A DNA stretch of 64,000 bases from Bacteroidales bacterium (lineage in GTDB: Bacteria > Bacteroidota > Bacteroidia > Bacteroidales > F082): positions 1 through 64,000 of the forward strand of contig JABFQW010000027.1 in the NCBI GenBank assembly GCA_013141455.1, given 5' to 3'. Within the stretch, counting starts at the first letter, position 1; every line of letters starts with the position of its first letter. The notes below the pieces were generated by a model. That model made no database searches. It was not told where the DNA came from and worked only from the letters and a program-made list of their open reading frames with translations. A program made the position numbers and the translations under genes. Below are positions 18,853 through 26,820 of the stretch, piece by piece.

Positions 18853-18887
18853 ACAGCCTGCCCGCAGAGTGGCAGGCTGTTTTTTTT
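18853..18887 (+). terminator. Rho-independent terminator after susD
   Basis: ACAGCCTGCC and GGCAGGCTGT form a perfect 10-bp stem with an 8-base loop, followed directly by eight T. It ends only 14 bp before the start codon of the next gene at 18902, so expression of that gene would depend on read-through. Confidence 0.9.
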
Positions 18888-18901
18888 AGAACCAAAGTAA
18901 A

Positions 18902-19900
18902 ATGTCATTATCCTGTTCAAAGTTTTTTGCAAATTTTCTTTTTATCTGCATCTGTGCCGGTTTTATCTCATGCCATAAAAACAGAGGGGAAGATAAACCT
19001 CCGGTTATTCCGATTGATACAGGTTATATAAAACCACTTGTGCTTCAGGGAAAGTTGGTTTATCATACCTATTCATGTTATTCGTGCAACGATTCGAAGT
19101 TGTATCTGTACGATTTCGGTGCAAAACAGTTCTCCTGCCTCAGCACAGGCTGGGATATTTCCAATCCCATGAATGCACATTTTTCGCCCGATGGAACACG
19201 GATTGTATTCATGGGTACCTTGTCAAATCAAAACGACTGGAATGTTTTTATATATCCGATCGGTTCTGATTCAGTACCCGTGAACCTCACAAAGGGTTTC
19301 ACCGGCAGAAACGAGGACCCGAAGTTTTCGCCAGACGGAGCAAAAATCGTGTTTAAACACAACGGAATTCTTCACGAGATGGACACCACCGGGGCTATCA
19401 TCCAATCGTTCATACTTCCGCAGGACGAGGCTTCGATGCCTTATTATACTTCGGATGGGAGCGGGATACTGTATGCCGGGAGCGAAACCGGGAGTTCAAC
19501 CTTAGATATCTCGCTACTTACTGTTTCAACCGGAATATCACGTTTCATATCTTCCACACCCAGGGTTGAGGAATATTATCCGATCGTAAGGGACGACACC
19601 AGTTTTTTGTTTACCCGCTGGAACGATCAAACCAACCGGAACGATCAGGTTTATATGGGGTTTTATGATGATCGTACACCTGTGCGTTTGCCATTCAACA
19701 AGCCCAACGACAATTATTCGGATGCCTATCCGGTGAACGATTCTATCCTTGTACTCTCGGGCACACAGTTGGGAGGTCGTGGCCAATATGATTTGTATCT
19801 GGCCGATGTAAAGTCAGGTAAAATCTGGTCATTGAATTCATATAATCCATATATCAACACGACCGATAACGAGCTGGGAGCCTGTTACACATCCAAATGA
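18902..19900 (+). CDS. Lipoprotein with TolB/PD40-type beta-propeller repeats
   Basis: This 332-residue protein has a signal peptide ending at the lipobox CAGFISC. It carries repeated propeller blades of the WD40-like PD40 type: NAHFSPDGTRIVFMG, DPKFSPDGAKIVFKH and YTSDGSGILYAG. A CYSCNDSKLYLYD segment adds a Cys pair near the N-terminus. PD40 propellers serve in protein or glycan binding and have no catalytic motif here. Its position after SusD, in the place often taken by a surface glycan-binding protein, suggests an accessory role in the amino-sugar system; this is inference. The terminator 14 bp upstream makes its expression level doubtful relative to SusC/SusD. Confidence 0.7.
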   Translation: MSLSCSKFFANFLFICICAGFISCHKNRGEDKPPVIPIDTGYIKPLVLQGKLVYHTYSCYSCNDSKLYLYDFGAKQFSCLSTGWDISNPMNAHFSPDGTRIVFMGTLSNQNDWNVFIYPIGSDSVPVNLTKGFTGRNEDPKFSPDGAKIVFKHNGILHEMDTTGAIIQSFILPQDEASMPYYTSDGSGILYAGSETGSSTLDISLLTVSTGISRFISSTPRVEEYYPIVRDDTSFLFTRWNDQTNRNDQVYMGFYDDRTPVRLPFNKPNDNYSDAYPVNDSILVLSGTQLGGRGQYDLYLADVKSGKIWSLNSYNPYINTTDNELGACYTSK

Positions 19901-19955
19901 CAAATTCAGTCACAGTACAACATCCATAACGAATGATTCAATAAACTTAACTTAG

Positions 19956-20039
19956 CGATCTCTGCGAAAATCTTCGCGTTCTCTGCGGTTAATTTTTTAC
20001 CACAGAGAACACGAAGAAGACGCAGAGGGCCGCAGAGTA
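19956..20039. repeat. Imperfect long inverted repeat of the 'CTCTGCGG / CCACAGAG' type
   Basis: GTTCTCTGCGG (19978-19988) and CCACAGAGAAC (20000-20010) pair with one mismatch. The pairing continues outward (CTCTGCGAAAATCTTCGC against CGAAGAAGACGCAGAG), giving arms of roughly 30 bases. Related CTCTGCGG copies stand at 24480-24545. Such elements are dispersed in many Bacteroidota genomes; no transposase is present. It lies in the 172-bp gap before the first GH20 gene and overlaps its leader. Confidence 0.65.
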
Positions 20040-20072
20040 ACAATACTCAAAAACTGAAACACGGATCAAAAT

Positions 20073-22655
20073 ATGTCGCAGAAACAACAAAATAATTGCC
20101 CGAAACACACTACGCCCGGGGCAATAATTCTTATTCTCATGCTGATGTTTTCGGCGCCTGTCTTCGCACAGGAAAACAAAACCTTCGATGAAAATGATCT
20201 CCATATCAACTGGAGGCTCGTGACCAATCATTTTGATAATCAGGACCAAAGCCAGGCGATACTGAGTATTACCAATCAGGGGAAAGAAGTTTTTCCGTCC
20301 ACCGGCTGGACGATATTTTTCAGTTACGGTAGGGGAATTCTTCCCGACCAGACCAACGGCCCTTTCCTCGTATCTCATCTGAACGGAGACAATTACCAAT
20401 GCCGCACTACCGGCAGAATCAAAGATTTGAATCCGGGCGATTCACTTTGGCTGAGTTTCGTGTCTTACGGACAAATTCTGAATTATACCGCGGCACCCAA
20501 TGGTTTTTACATCGTTTGGGACAGCCAACCCGATAAAGGATTCAGCATTCGTAATTATACAGCCCTGCCCATCCGGGATACCACCGTTGGTTTTGTGTCA
20601 CCTGCCGACACTTACCGCAAGAACCGGTTTATAAAAGACATCCATCCCGAAAAGCTGCCTTTGGTTTTTCCGACAGCAGTTTCCGAAAGCAGGGCTTCGG
20701 GTGAATTTTTGCTTGATGCAGATGTGCTGATCGTAACCGATCCGCTGTTTGCCCCCGAGGCAGACTTACTGTCCGAAACTTTCCACACAATTATCGGGAA
20801 ACCCTTGAAAATAAGCCAGGATTCTGTCATGGGAAAAACGATTTCCCTAAAAAAAATTGTATTATCTGAAGAAGCGTATAAACTTGACGTTCAGCCTGAT
20901 CAGATTGTCATATCAGCCTCAGAGGGAGCCGGAATATTTTACGGGATTCAATCGTTGCGATCGGCCATGCCACTTACATCAGGGGACAAAAAACCAAAAC
21001 AAATCCGTATTCCTGCCATGTTGATCGACGATGCGCCACGCTTTGTCCACAGGGGTTTTATGCTCGATATTGCCCGTAATTTTCAACCCAAAGCCGAACT
21101 GCTGAAGGTAATCGACCTGATGGCGATGTATAAACTGAACCGGCTTCAACTGCATTTCAGCGATGATGAGGGCTGGCGTATCGAAATTCCGGCCTTGCCC
21201 GAACTGACGGAAGTCGGCGGCAGGCGCGGTTTCACGACCGACAGCCATGAGTTTCTTCCATCATCATACGGCGCTGGTCCAGAGCCAGGACAAAAGCCTG
21301 CAAGCGGATTTTATACCCGCAACGATTTCATCGAAATACTGAAATATGCCACCGCAAGACATATCATGATCATCCCCGAAATCGAATCACCTGGCCACAG
21401 CCGCGCCGCCATCAAGGCCATGGACAATCGCTACAGGCATTTCATGGAGCTGGGCGATAAAACCGAAGCCGAACGCTACCTGCTGCGTGACCTGAACGAT
21501 CAATCCATCCATTCGTCGGCACAGCAATGGACGGATAATGTGATGTGTGTGGCGCTACCGTCAACTTATCATTTTCTCGAAACAGTGATTGATGCCTTGA
21601 GAGCAATGTATCTCGAAGCACAGGCTCCGCTTACAACCATTCATCTTGGCGGTGATGAGGTTCCCGAAGGAACCTGGGAAAAATCCCCGCTTTGTAACCA
21701 ACTGATTGCAAAAAATCAGGAGATCAATTCAACCGATGACCTCTGGTATTATTATTTCGATAAGATGGACGAAATGCTGAAACAGCGCCATCTTACCCTG
21801 TCGGGTTGGGAGGAAATTGCCATGCGGAAAACCATATTGAATGGCGCAAAACATTTTATCCCCAATCCTGGTTTTGCCGATCGGGGTTTCAGGGCAAATG
21901 TGTGGAACAACGGCATTGGCTGGGGATCCGAAGATTTGCCTTATCGCCTCGCGAATGCAGGTTATCAGGTGGTTCTCTCCTGTGTGAGTCATCTGTATTT
22001 TGACCTGGCTTACGAAAAGTCGCCCGACGAACCCGGTTTGTACTGGGGTGGCTTCAACGACCTCAATAAACCTTTCGATTTTATCCCTTTCGATTATTAC
22101 AAAAACACCACCGAAAATACAGATGGTAATCCGGTCGATTCTACCCTTTTCATCGGCCGTGACAGGCTTACCGACTATGGTAAATCGAACATCCTGGGAA
22201 TTCAGGGCCAGTTGTGGGCTGAGAATATCAGATCTACCGCCACACTCGAATACCTGCTTTTCCCAAAAATGCTGGCATTGGCCGAACGTGCCTGGGCTCC
22301 CGATCCAAGCTGGGCAGGAGAGAAAAATCATGGTAAACAACAGTCATTGTATCAGGATGCCTGGTCGGTCTTTGTGAATACTGTTGGCCGGAAAGAACTT
22401 CCGCGTTTGTCGGACTATCCCGGAGGAGCCGTATTGTACCGGATTCCACCGGTGGGCGCCATCATTCAGGACGGAACCCTGATCGCGAATATCCAGATTC
22501 CGGGATTCGATATTCGTTATACAACCGACGGAACCGCTCCAACCATTAAAAGCAAGATGTATAGCAAACCCCTGACCGAAAAAGGGAAATTCACGCTTTG
22601 CGCCTTTTCGAAAGACGGCCGGAAAGGACGGATCATTAGCCTTATCAACCCATAA
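20073..22655 (+). CDS. GH20 beta-N-acetylhexosaminidase (chitobiase-like, multi-domain)
   Basis: This 860-residue exported enzyme carries a signal peptide (to about residue 33, SAPVFAQ) and a CHB_HEX carbohydrate-binding domain (about 40-175; INWRLVTNHFDNQDQSQAILSITNQG). A GH20b domain (190-320) precedes the GH20 barrel (325-770). A CHB_HEX_C domain ends the protein (790-860; IRYTTDGTAPT). The catalytic Asp-Glu pair is in HLGGDEVPEGTW (Asp528-Glu529), and HFSDDEGWRIEI is the family's substrate-side motif. GH20 enzymes release terminal GlcNAc from chito-oligosaccharides using the substrate acetamido group. The architecture matches chitobiase. It is followed after 24 bp by a second GH20 gene. 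Confidence 0.92.
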   Translation: MSQKQQNNCPKHTTPGAIILILMLMFSAPVFAQENKTFDENDLHINWRLVTNHFDNQDQSQAILSITNQGKEVFPSTGWTIFFSYGRGILPDQTNGPFLVSHLNGDNYQCRTTGRIKDLNPGDSLWLSFVSYGQILNYTAAPNGFYIVWDSQPDKGFSIRNYTALPIRDTTVGFVSPADTYRKNRFIKDIHPEKLPLVFPTAVSESRASGEFLLDADVLIVTDPLFAPEADLLSETFHTIIGKPLKISQDSVMGKTISLKKIVLSEEAYKLDVQPDQIVISASEGAGIFYGIQSLRSAMPLTSGDKKPKQIRIPAMLIDDAPRFVHRGFMLDIARNFQPKAELLKVIDLMAMYKLNRLQLHFSDDEGWRIEIPALPELTEVGGRRGFTTDSHEFLPSSYGAGPEPGQKPASGFYTRNDFIEILKYATARHIMIIPEIESPGHSRAAIKAMDNRYRHFMELGDKTEAERYLLRDLNDQSIHSSAQQWTDNVMCVALPSTYHFLETVIDALRAMYLEAQAPLTTIHLGGDEVPEGTWEKSPLCNQLIAKNQEINSTDDLWYYYFDKMDEMLKQRHLTLSGWEEIAMRKTILNGAKHFIPNPGFADRGFRANVWNNGIGWGSEDLPYRLANAGYQVVLSCVSHLYFDLAYEKSPDEPGLYWGGFNDLNKPFDFIPFDYYKNTTENTDGNPVDSTLFIGRDRLTDYGKSNILGIQGQLWAENIRSTATLEYLLFPKMLALAERAWAPDPSWAGEKNHGKQQSLYQDAWSVFVNTVGRKELPRLSDYPGGAVLYRIPPVGAIIQDGTLIANIQIPGFDIRYTTDGTAPTIKSKMYSKPLTEKGKFTLCAFSKDGRKGRIISLINP

Positions 22656-22679
22656 ATCAGAACGCTAAAACCCAACATC

Positions 22680-24290
22680 ATGAAAAAGATACTGTTTGCC
22701 GGTCTGTTCATTTTTTGCATCCAATCGCTGATATTCAGCCAGGTGGACATGAATCGTTATCCGATAATTCCCCAGCCGGTTGCTTTGCAGGCTGCGGATG
22801 GGTTTTTCGTACTTGATCAGGCAAGCCGGATCGAAACACCCGAAAATGAGTTGAGGGATGTGGTTGGTCTGTTGAGCAGCATCATTTCCCAATCAACAGG
22901 AATCACCCTTTCGGAGATACCGAAGAAATCGGGAAACACGATCCGTTTTGAGCTGGATAACAGGATAACGAATCCTGAAGAATACCTGCTGACCGTTTCA
23001 CCCGGCGAAATTACCATCAGTGTATCGGCCGCTGCCGGAGCATTCTACGCGATACAAACGATCAGGCAACTGCTGATTTCCGAAACCGCTTCATCGGGGA
23101 AAACCGAATGGAAAATCCCCTGCTGCCACATCACCGATTATCCCCGTTTTGCATACCGGGGCTTTCATCTCGATGTTTCACGGCATTTTTTCACGAAGGA
23201 ATATTTGCTGAAGATCATCGATTTTCTGGGGATGTATAAGATCAATACACTGCAGCTTCACCTGACTGACGATCAGGGATGGCGGATTCAGATTGATCAG
23301 TTTCCGTTGCTCACCGAAATCGGAGCCTGGCGAAGCTTTAACCGGCTTGATTCGATCTGTATGAAGAAATCAGAAACGAATCCAGATTTCAGCATCGACA
23401 AGCGGTTTATAAAGTCAGTGGACGGAAAAACGGTGTATGGCGGTTTTTATTCCAAACAGGATATCCGGGAGATTATCGCTTATGCCGGTGAGCGTTTCAT
23501 TGAGGTAATTCCTGAGATCGATATGCCCGGTCATATATCGGCAGCCATTTCGGCCTACCCATACCTTTCCTGCACCGGATCAACGGGCTGGGGAAGGGAA
23601 TTTTCGGTTCCGGCCTGTCCGTGCAAACCCGAAATGATGGATTTTGCCATCAGGGTCTGGGACGAAATCGCTGAATTGTTTCCTTCAAAATATGTGCACA
23701 TTGGCGCCGACGAAGTTGAAAAAGACAGCTGGGCTTCGTCATCCGAATGTCAGAAGTTTATGTCTGAGAAAAAACTTGATAGTATCTATGAGATTCAGAA
23801 CTATTTTGTGACCGAATTGCAGAAACACCTCGAAGCCAAAGGCAAAACTGTGATCGCCTGGGATGATGTGATCGATGGCGAGGTGAATAACAAATTGGTG
23901 ATGATGTACTGGCGAGATTGGCTGACTGGTTCGCCCCTGAAATGCGCCCGCAATGGAAACAACATCATCCTCACACCCTGGACTGTGTTTTATTTTAGCG
24001 GACAGCATACCGATGAATCCCTGAAACGACTCTATGGTTATGAAGTAACGACCGAAATGCAGCCGGAAGTCGCAGAGAAAGTCATGGGTTTTCAGGCTTG
24101 TGTGTGGACCGAAGAGATTCCATCAGAAGCACGTTTCGAATACCTCGTATTTCCTCAGCTTCAGGCTTTTGCCGAAACATGCTGGTCAAAGTCGAAAGAC
24201 TGGGATCTGTTCAGAACAAGATTAGACAGCCATCTGAGACGAATGGATTCGTTGAAGATAAACTACCGGAAACCGGGATTCAAAAATTAA
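22680..24290 (+). CDS. GH20 beta-N-acetylhexosaminidase, short form
   Basis: This 536-residue exported protein has a signal peptide (to about residue 20, SLIFSQ), a GH20b domain (25-155) and a GH20 barrel (about 156-520). LHLTDDQGWRIQID and the catalytic pair in HIGADEVEKDSW (Asp344-Glu345) are present. Unlike the neighbour at 20073 it has no carbohydrate-binding or C-terminal beta module. The two enzymes differ throughout, so this is not a recent duplication. They probably divide the work on oligomers of different linkage or location. An operon with the upstream GH20 gene is likely (24-bp gap). Confidence 0.92.
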   Translation: MKKILFAGLFIFCIQSLIFSQVDMNRYPIIPQPVALQAADGFFVLDQASRIETPENELRDVVGLLSSIISQSTGITLSEIPKKSGNTIRFELDNRITNPEEYLLTVSPGEITISVSAAAGAFYAIQTIRQLLISETASSGKTEWKIPCCHITDYPRFAYRGFHLDVSRHFFTKEYLLKIIDFLGMYKINTLQLHLTDDQGWRIQIDQFPLLTEIGAWRSFNRLDSICMKKSETNPDFSIDKRFIKSVDGKTVYGGFYSKQDIREIIAYAGERFIEVIPEIDMPGHISAAISAYPYLSCTGSTGWGREFSVPACPCKPEMMDFAIRVWDEIAELFPSKYVHIGADEVEKDSWASSSECQKFMSEKKLDSIYEIQNYFVTELQKHLEAKGKTVIAWDDVIDGEVNNKLVMMYWRDWLTGSPLKCARNGNNIILTPWTVFYFSGQHTDESLKRLYGYEVTTEMQPEVAEKVMGFQACVWTEEIPSEARFEYLVFPQLQAFAETCWSKSKDWDLFRTRLDSHLRRMDSLKINYRKPGFKN

Positions 24291-24430
24291 TGCCAGGATG
24301 TTCTGAAATATGGGAAACTTGTTCATCTGGAAAGACATTAATCCAACATACCTAAATCCAATGTCATTAGTTAAGGATTTTGAATTTTATAAGTTTTTAC
24401 CGCAAACCTGCCTGGAGGCAGACTGGGTTC

Positions 24431-24546
24431 GATTAGAAAGCGCAAAGAGATGTAGTGAGCATATCGAACTGCACCACAGAGTCAAGAATTGTTTTACAAC
24501 TTTGCGGAACTCTGCGTAAAACTTTGCGGATCTCTGCGGTTAAATT
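24431..24546. repeat. 'CTCTGCGG'-type dispersed repeat between GH20 and esterase genes
   Basis: Repeated words TTTGCGGAACTCTGCG, ACTTTGCGGATCTCTGCGG and CACCACAGAG resemble the element at 19956-20039. The 24291-24598 gap holds no gene that can be supported; short frames in it have no recognisable protein. Confidence 0.5.
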
Positions 24547-24598
24547 TTCAGTGATTTCTGTAAACGAAACGACATTGAATCTAATTTAGTAAATATTG

Positions 24599-26740
24599 AT
24601 GATGAATAAAATAATCCTCTGCCTGAAACACCTGCTGATTGTGATGGTTCTGATAGTGCAGTTACAGGCTACAGCCGCAATCAAACTACCGGCATTGATA
24701 GGCAACAATATGGTGTTACAACAGAACTCGATCATCAACGTATGGGGCTGGGCCGATGTTGGTGAAACCATTACCGTTCGGGCAAGCTGGCAAACCGATT
24801 CCTTGGTTGCAATAACTGATTCGGCTGGAAACTGGTTTACAACCATCAAAACCCCAGTGGCCGGCGGACCCTATACCATGATGCTTTCGGGCCGCGATGA
24901 TACGATCAGCATCGAAAATATTATGATGGGTGAAGTTTGGGTTTGTTCGGGGCAGTCGAATATGGAGTTTACCATGCGTGGCCTGGGGGGTTGGTGCAAC
25001 TACAAACCGGAAATCCGTGATGAAGTTTCAAAAGGCGATTTTTCAGATGTACGGCTTTTCACGCTGCAAAAAGACACTTCTGCCCTGCCGCTTACCGACT
25101 GCAAAGGCAACTGGCTGACAGCCGATACCGCTACCGTGAATGATTTCAGCGCGACAGCCTGGTTCTTCGGTTCCGAACTCAACAGAAAACTTGGTGTTCC
25201 GATAGGATTAATTGTTGCTGCCTGGGGTGGGACACCAGCCGAAGTATGGACTCCTGTTGAAAGCATCAGGGCAGAGGCCGGGCTGGGCTTTTATCTCAGC
25301 CATTTCAACGGTTCCGAATGGTGGCCGGGCACACCGGGTGTGCTTTACAATGCCATGATTCATCCATTGTTGAATTATACCATAAAAGGAGCTATTTGGT
25401 ACCAGGGCGAATCGAACAGGTTAGATGCCAATTTATATCCGGCTTTGATGAATACAATGATCACATCCTGGCGCAAGAACTGGGGATTGGGCGATTTCCC
25501 CTTTTATTTTGTCCAGATCGCCCCGTATTCCGATAGCGAAGCTTTTTCGGGCGCCTTATTGCGCGAAGCCCAGCTGAAATGTCTTTCTATTCCGAATACC
25601 GGAATGGCTGTAACCCTCGATATTGCAGGTGATATCACCGATGTTCATCCAAAAAACAAATTGGACGTCGGCAAACGACTTGCTTTGTGGGCGCTCAACA
25701 AGACTTACGGAGAACAAACCGGCTGCTTTTCTGGACCGGTCTTTCAGGAGATGAAAATTACCGGTAATGCTATCGTACTTAGCTTCCAATATACTGATGG
25801 AGGATTGAAACTCAGGCATACCAAGCAGAACAACTTCATCATCGCCGGTGAAGACCGTGTTTTTTATCCGGCAAAAGTTAACATTGAAGGCAGTTCGTTG
25901 ATCATTTCCTCACCCCATGTGAAAAAACCCGTGGCTGTCAGGTACGCATTCACGAATACTTCGGAAGCCACCTTGTTCAATGGCGCCGGACTTCCCGCAT
26001 CTTCTTTCCACACCGATAACTGGGATATCATCACCGGTCAGGCTGTTTTATCTGCCGTTTTCGATACGGCCATCAAAACCTTGACGTACCAACTCTCATC
26101 CAACGCACGCGAAACGGATATTTTTTACGATTTCGATAAACAAGCAGGTCATAATGGCTGCCGTTATCAACATCCGATAGCAGTGAAGAAACCCTGTTTT
26201 TTGTATGCCACCCTTGCCCGCGATGGCTATTTCTCCGGTCAGTGGAGCAGGTGGAAAATTATTACCAATAAAGCAGCGGGAAGTAAAATTACGTATCAAT
26301 CTGCCTTTAGCGAAAGATATACTGGCGGCGGCCACATCGCCCTGGTGGACGGAATCACTGCTTCCGAAAATTTCGCGGATGGTAGTTGGCAGGGATTTGA
26401 AGGCAACGATCTGGATATTGTGATCGATCTGGGTAGAGTGATCAAGGTGAAAGAAGTAAGTTGTAATTTTTTGTCGGACAACCATGCATGGATCTTTTTA
26501 CCAGGTATGGTGACAGCGGAGGTTTCGGAGGACGGTAGTGCATTCCGAAAAATAGGGGAAAATGATATTCGTGCCGGCAAAGAAATGGAAGCCGTTTCCA
26601 TCCGGAAGCTAATATTTAGGGTGAAGGGAAACATACGATTCATCCACATCAAAGCCAAAAATCAGGGCGTATGTCCATCGTGGCATCCCGGGGCCGGTGA
26701 AAAATCGTGGCTGTTTGTCGATGAGATTGTGGTGAAATGA
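24599..26740 (+). CDS. SGNH-type (sialate/glycan) O-acetylesterase with GH20-like C-terminal modules
   Basis: The start is ATG 24599 or 24602 (713 or 712 residues), with a signal peptide. Residues 25-100 form a beta domain (LPALIGNNMVLQQNS, typical of sialate O-acetylesterases). The catalytic domain has CSGQSNM (nucleophile Ser, about 120), GAIWYQGESN, and the Asp-x-His in DITDVHPKNK (about 350). The last 230 residues differ from ordinary esterases. A chitobiase C-terminal-like domain (LTYQLSSNARETDIFYDFD...PCFLYATLARDGYFSG) is followed by a discoidin-like domain (HIALVDGITASENFADGSWQGFEGNDLDIVIDLG). Both are usual partners of GH20 enzymes. It likely removes O-acetyl groups so that the hexosaminidases can act; the true substrate is unknown. 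Confidence 0.82.
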   Translation: MMNKIILCLKHLLIVMVLIVQLQATAAIKLPALIGNNMVLQQNSIINVWGWADVGETITVRASWQTDSLVAITDSAGNWFTTIKTPVAGGPYTMMLSGRDDTISIENIMMGEVWVCSGQSNMEFTMRGLGGWCNYKPEIRDEVSKGDFSDVRLFTLQKDTSALPLTDCKGNWLTADTATVNDFSATAWFFGSELNRKLGVPIGLIVAAWGGTPAEVWTPVESIRAEAGLGFYLSHFNGSEWWPGTPGVLYNAMIHPLLNYTIKGAIWYQGESNRLDANLYPALMNTMITSWRKNWGLGDFPFYFVQIAPYSDSEAFSGALLREAQLKCLSIPNTGMAVTLDIAGDITDVHPKNKLDVGKRLALWALNKTYGEQTGCFSGPVFQEMKITGNAIVLSFQYTDGGLKLRHTKQNNFIIAGEDRVFYPAKVNIEGSSLIISSPHVKKPVAVRYAFTNTSEATLFNGAGLPASSFHTDNWDIITGQAVLSAVFDTAIKTLTYQLSSNARETDIFYDFDKQAGHNGCRYQHPIAVKKPCFLYATLARDGYFSGQWSRWKIITNKAAGSKITYQSAFSERYTGGGHIALVDGITASENFADGSWQGFEGNDLDIVIDLGRVIKVKEVSCNFLSDNHAWIFLPGMVTAEVSEDGSAFRKIGENDIRAGKEMEAVSIRKLIFRVKGNIRFIHIKAKNQGVCPSWHPGAGEKSWLFVDEIVVK

Positions 26741-26742
26741 TG

Positions 26743-26777
26743 TAAACCTTCAAGGTCTTCAAGACCTTGAAGGTTTA
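26743..26777. terminator. Perfect palindrome between convergent genes, probable bidirectional terminator
   Basis: TAAACCTTCAAGGTCTT and its exact complement stand around a single central C: 17-bp arms, 35 bases in all. It lies between the esterase gene (plus) and the gene at 26821-28347 (minus). There is no strong T tract on either side, so it may also be a dispersed palindromic repeat; the CTTCAAGGTCTT core recurs in Bacteroidota genomes. Confidence 0.7.
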
Positions 26778-26820
26778 TAACCAATCAGTTACGATTTATC
26801 TACGCATTTCAAAGAATTCT

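Noticed and set aside
24310..24519. 69-codon frame between GH20 and esterase genes
   Set aside because: It runs into the CTCTGCGG repeat and looks like non-coding sequence.
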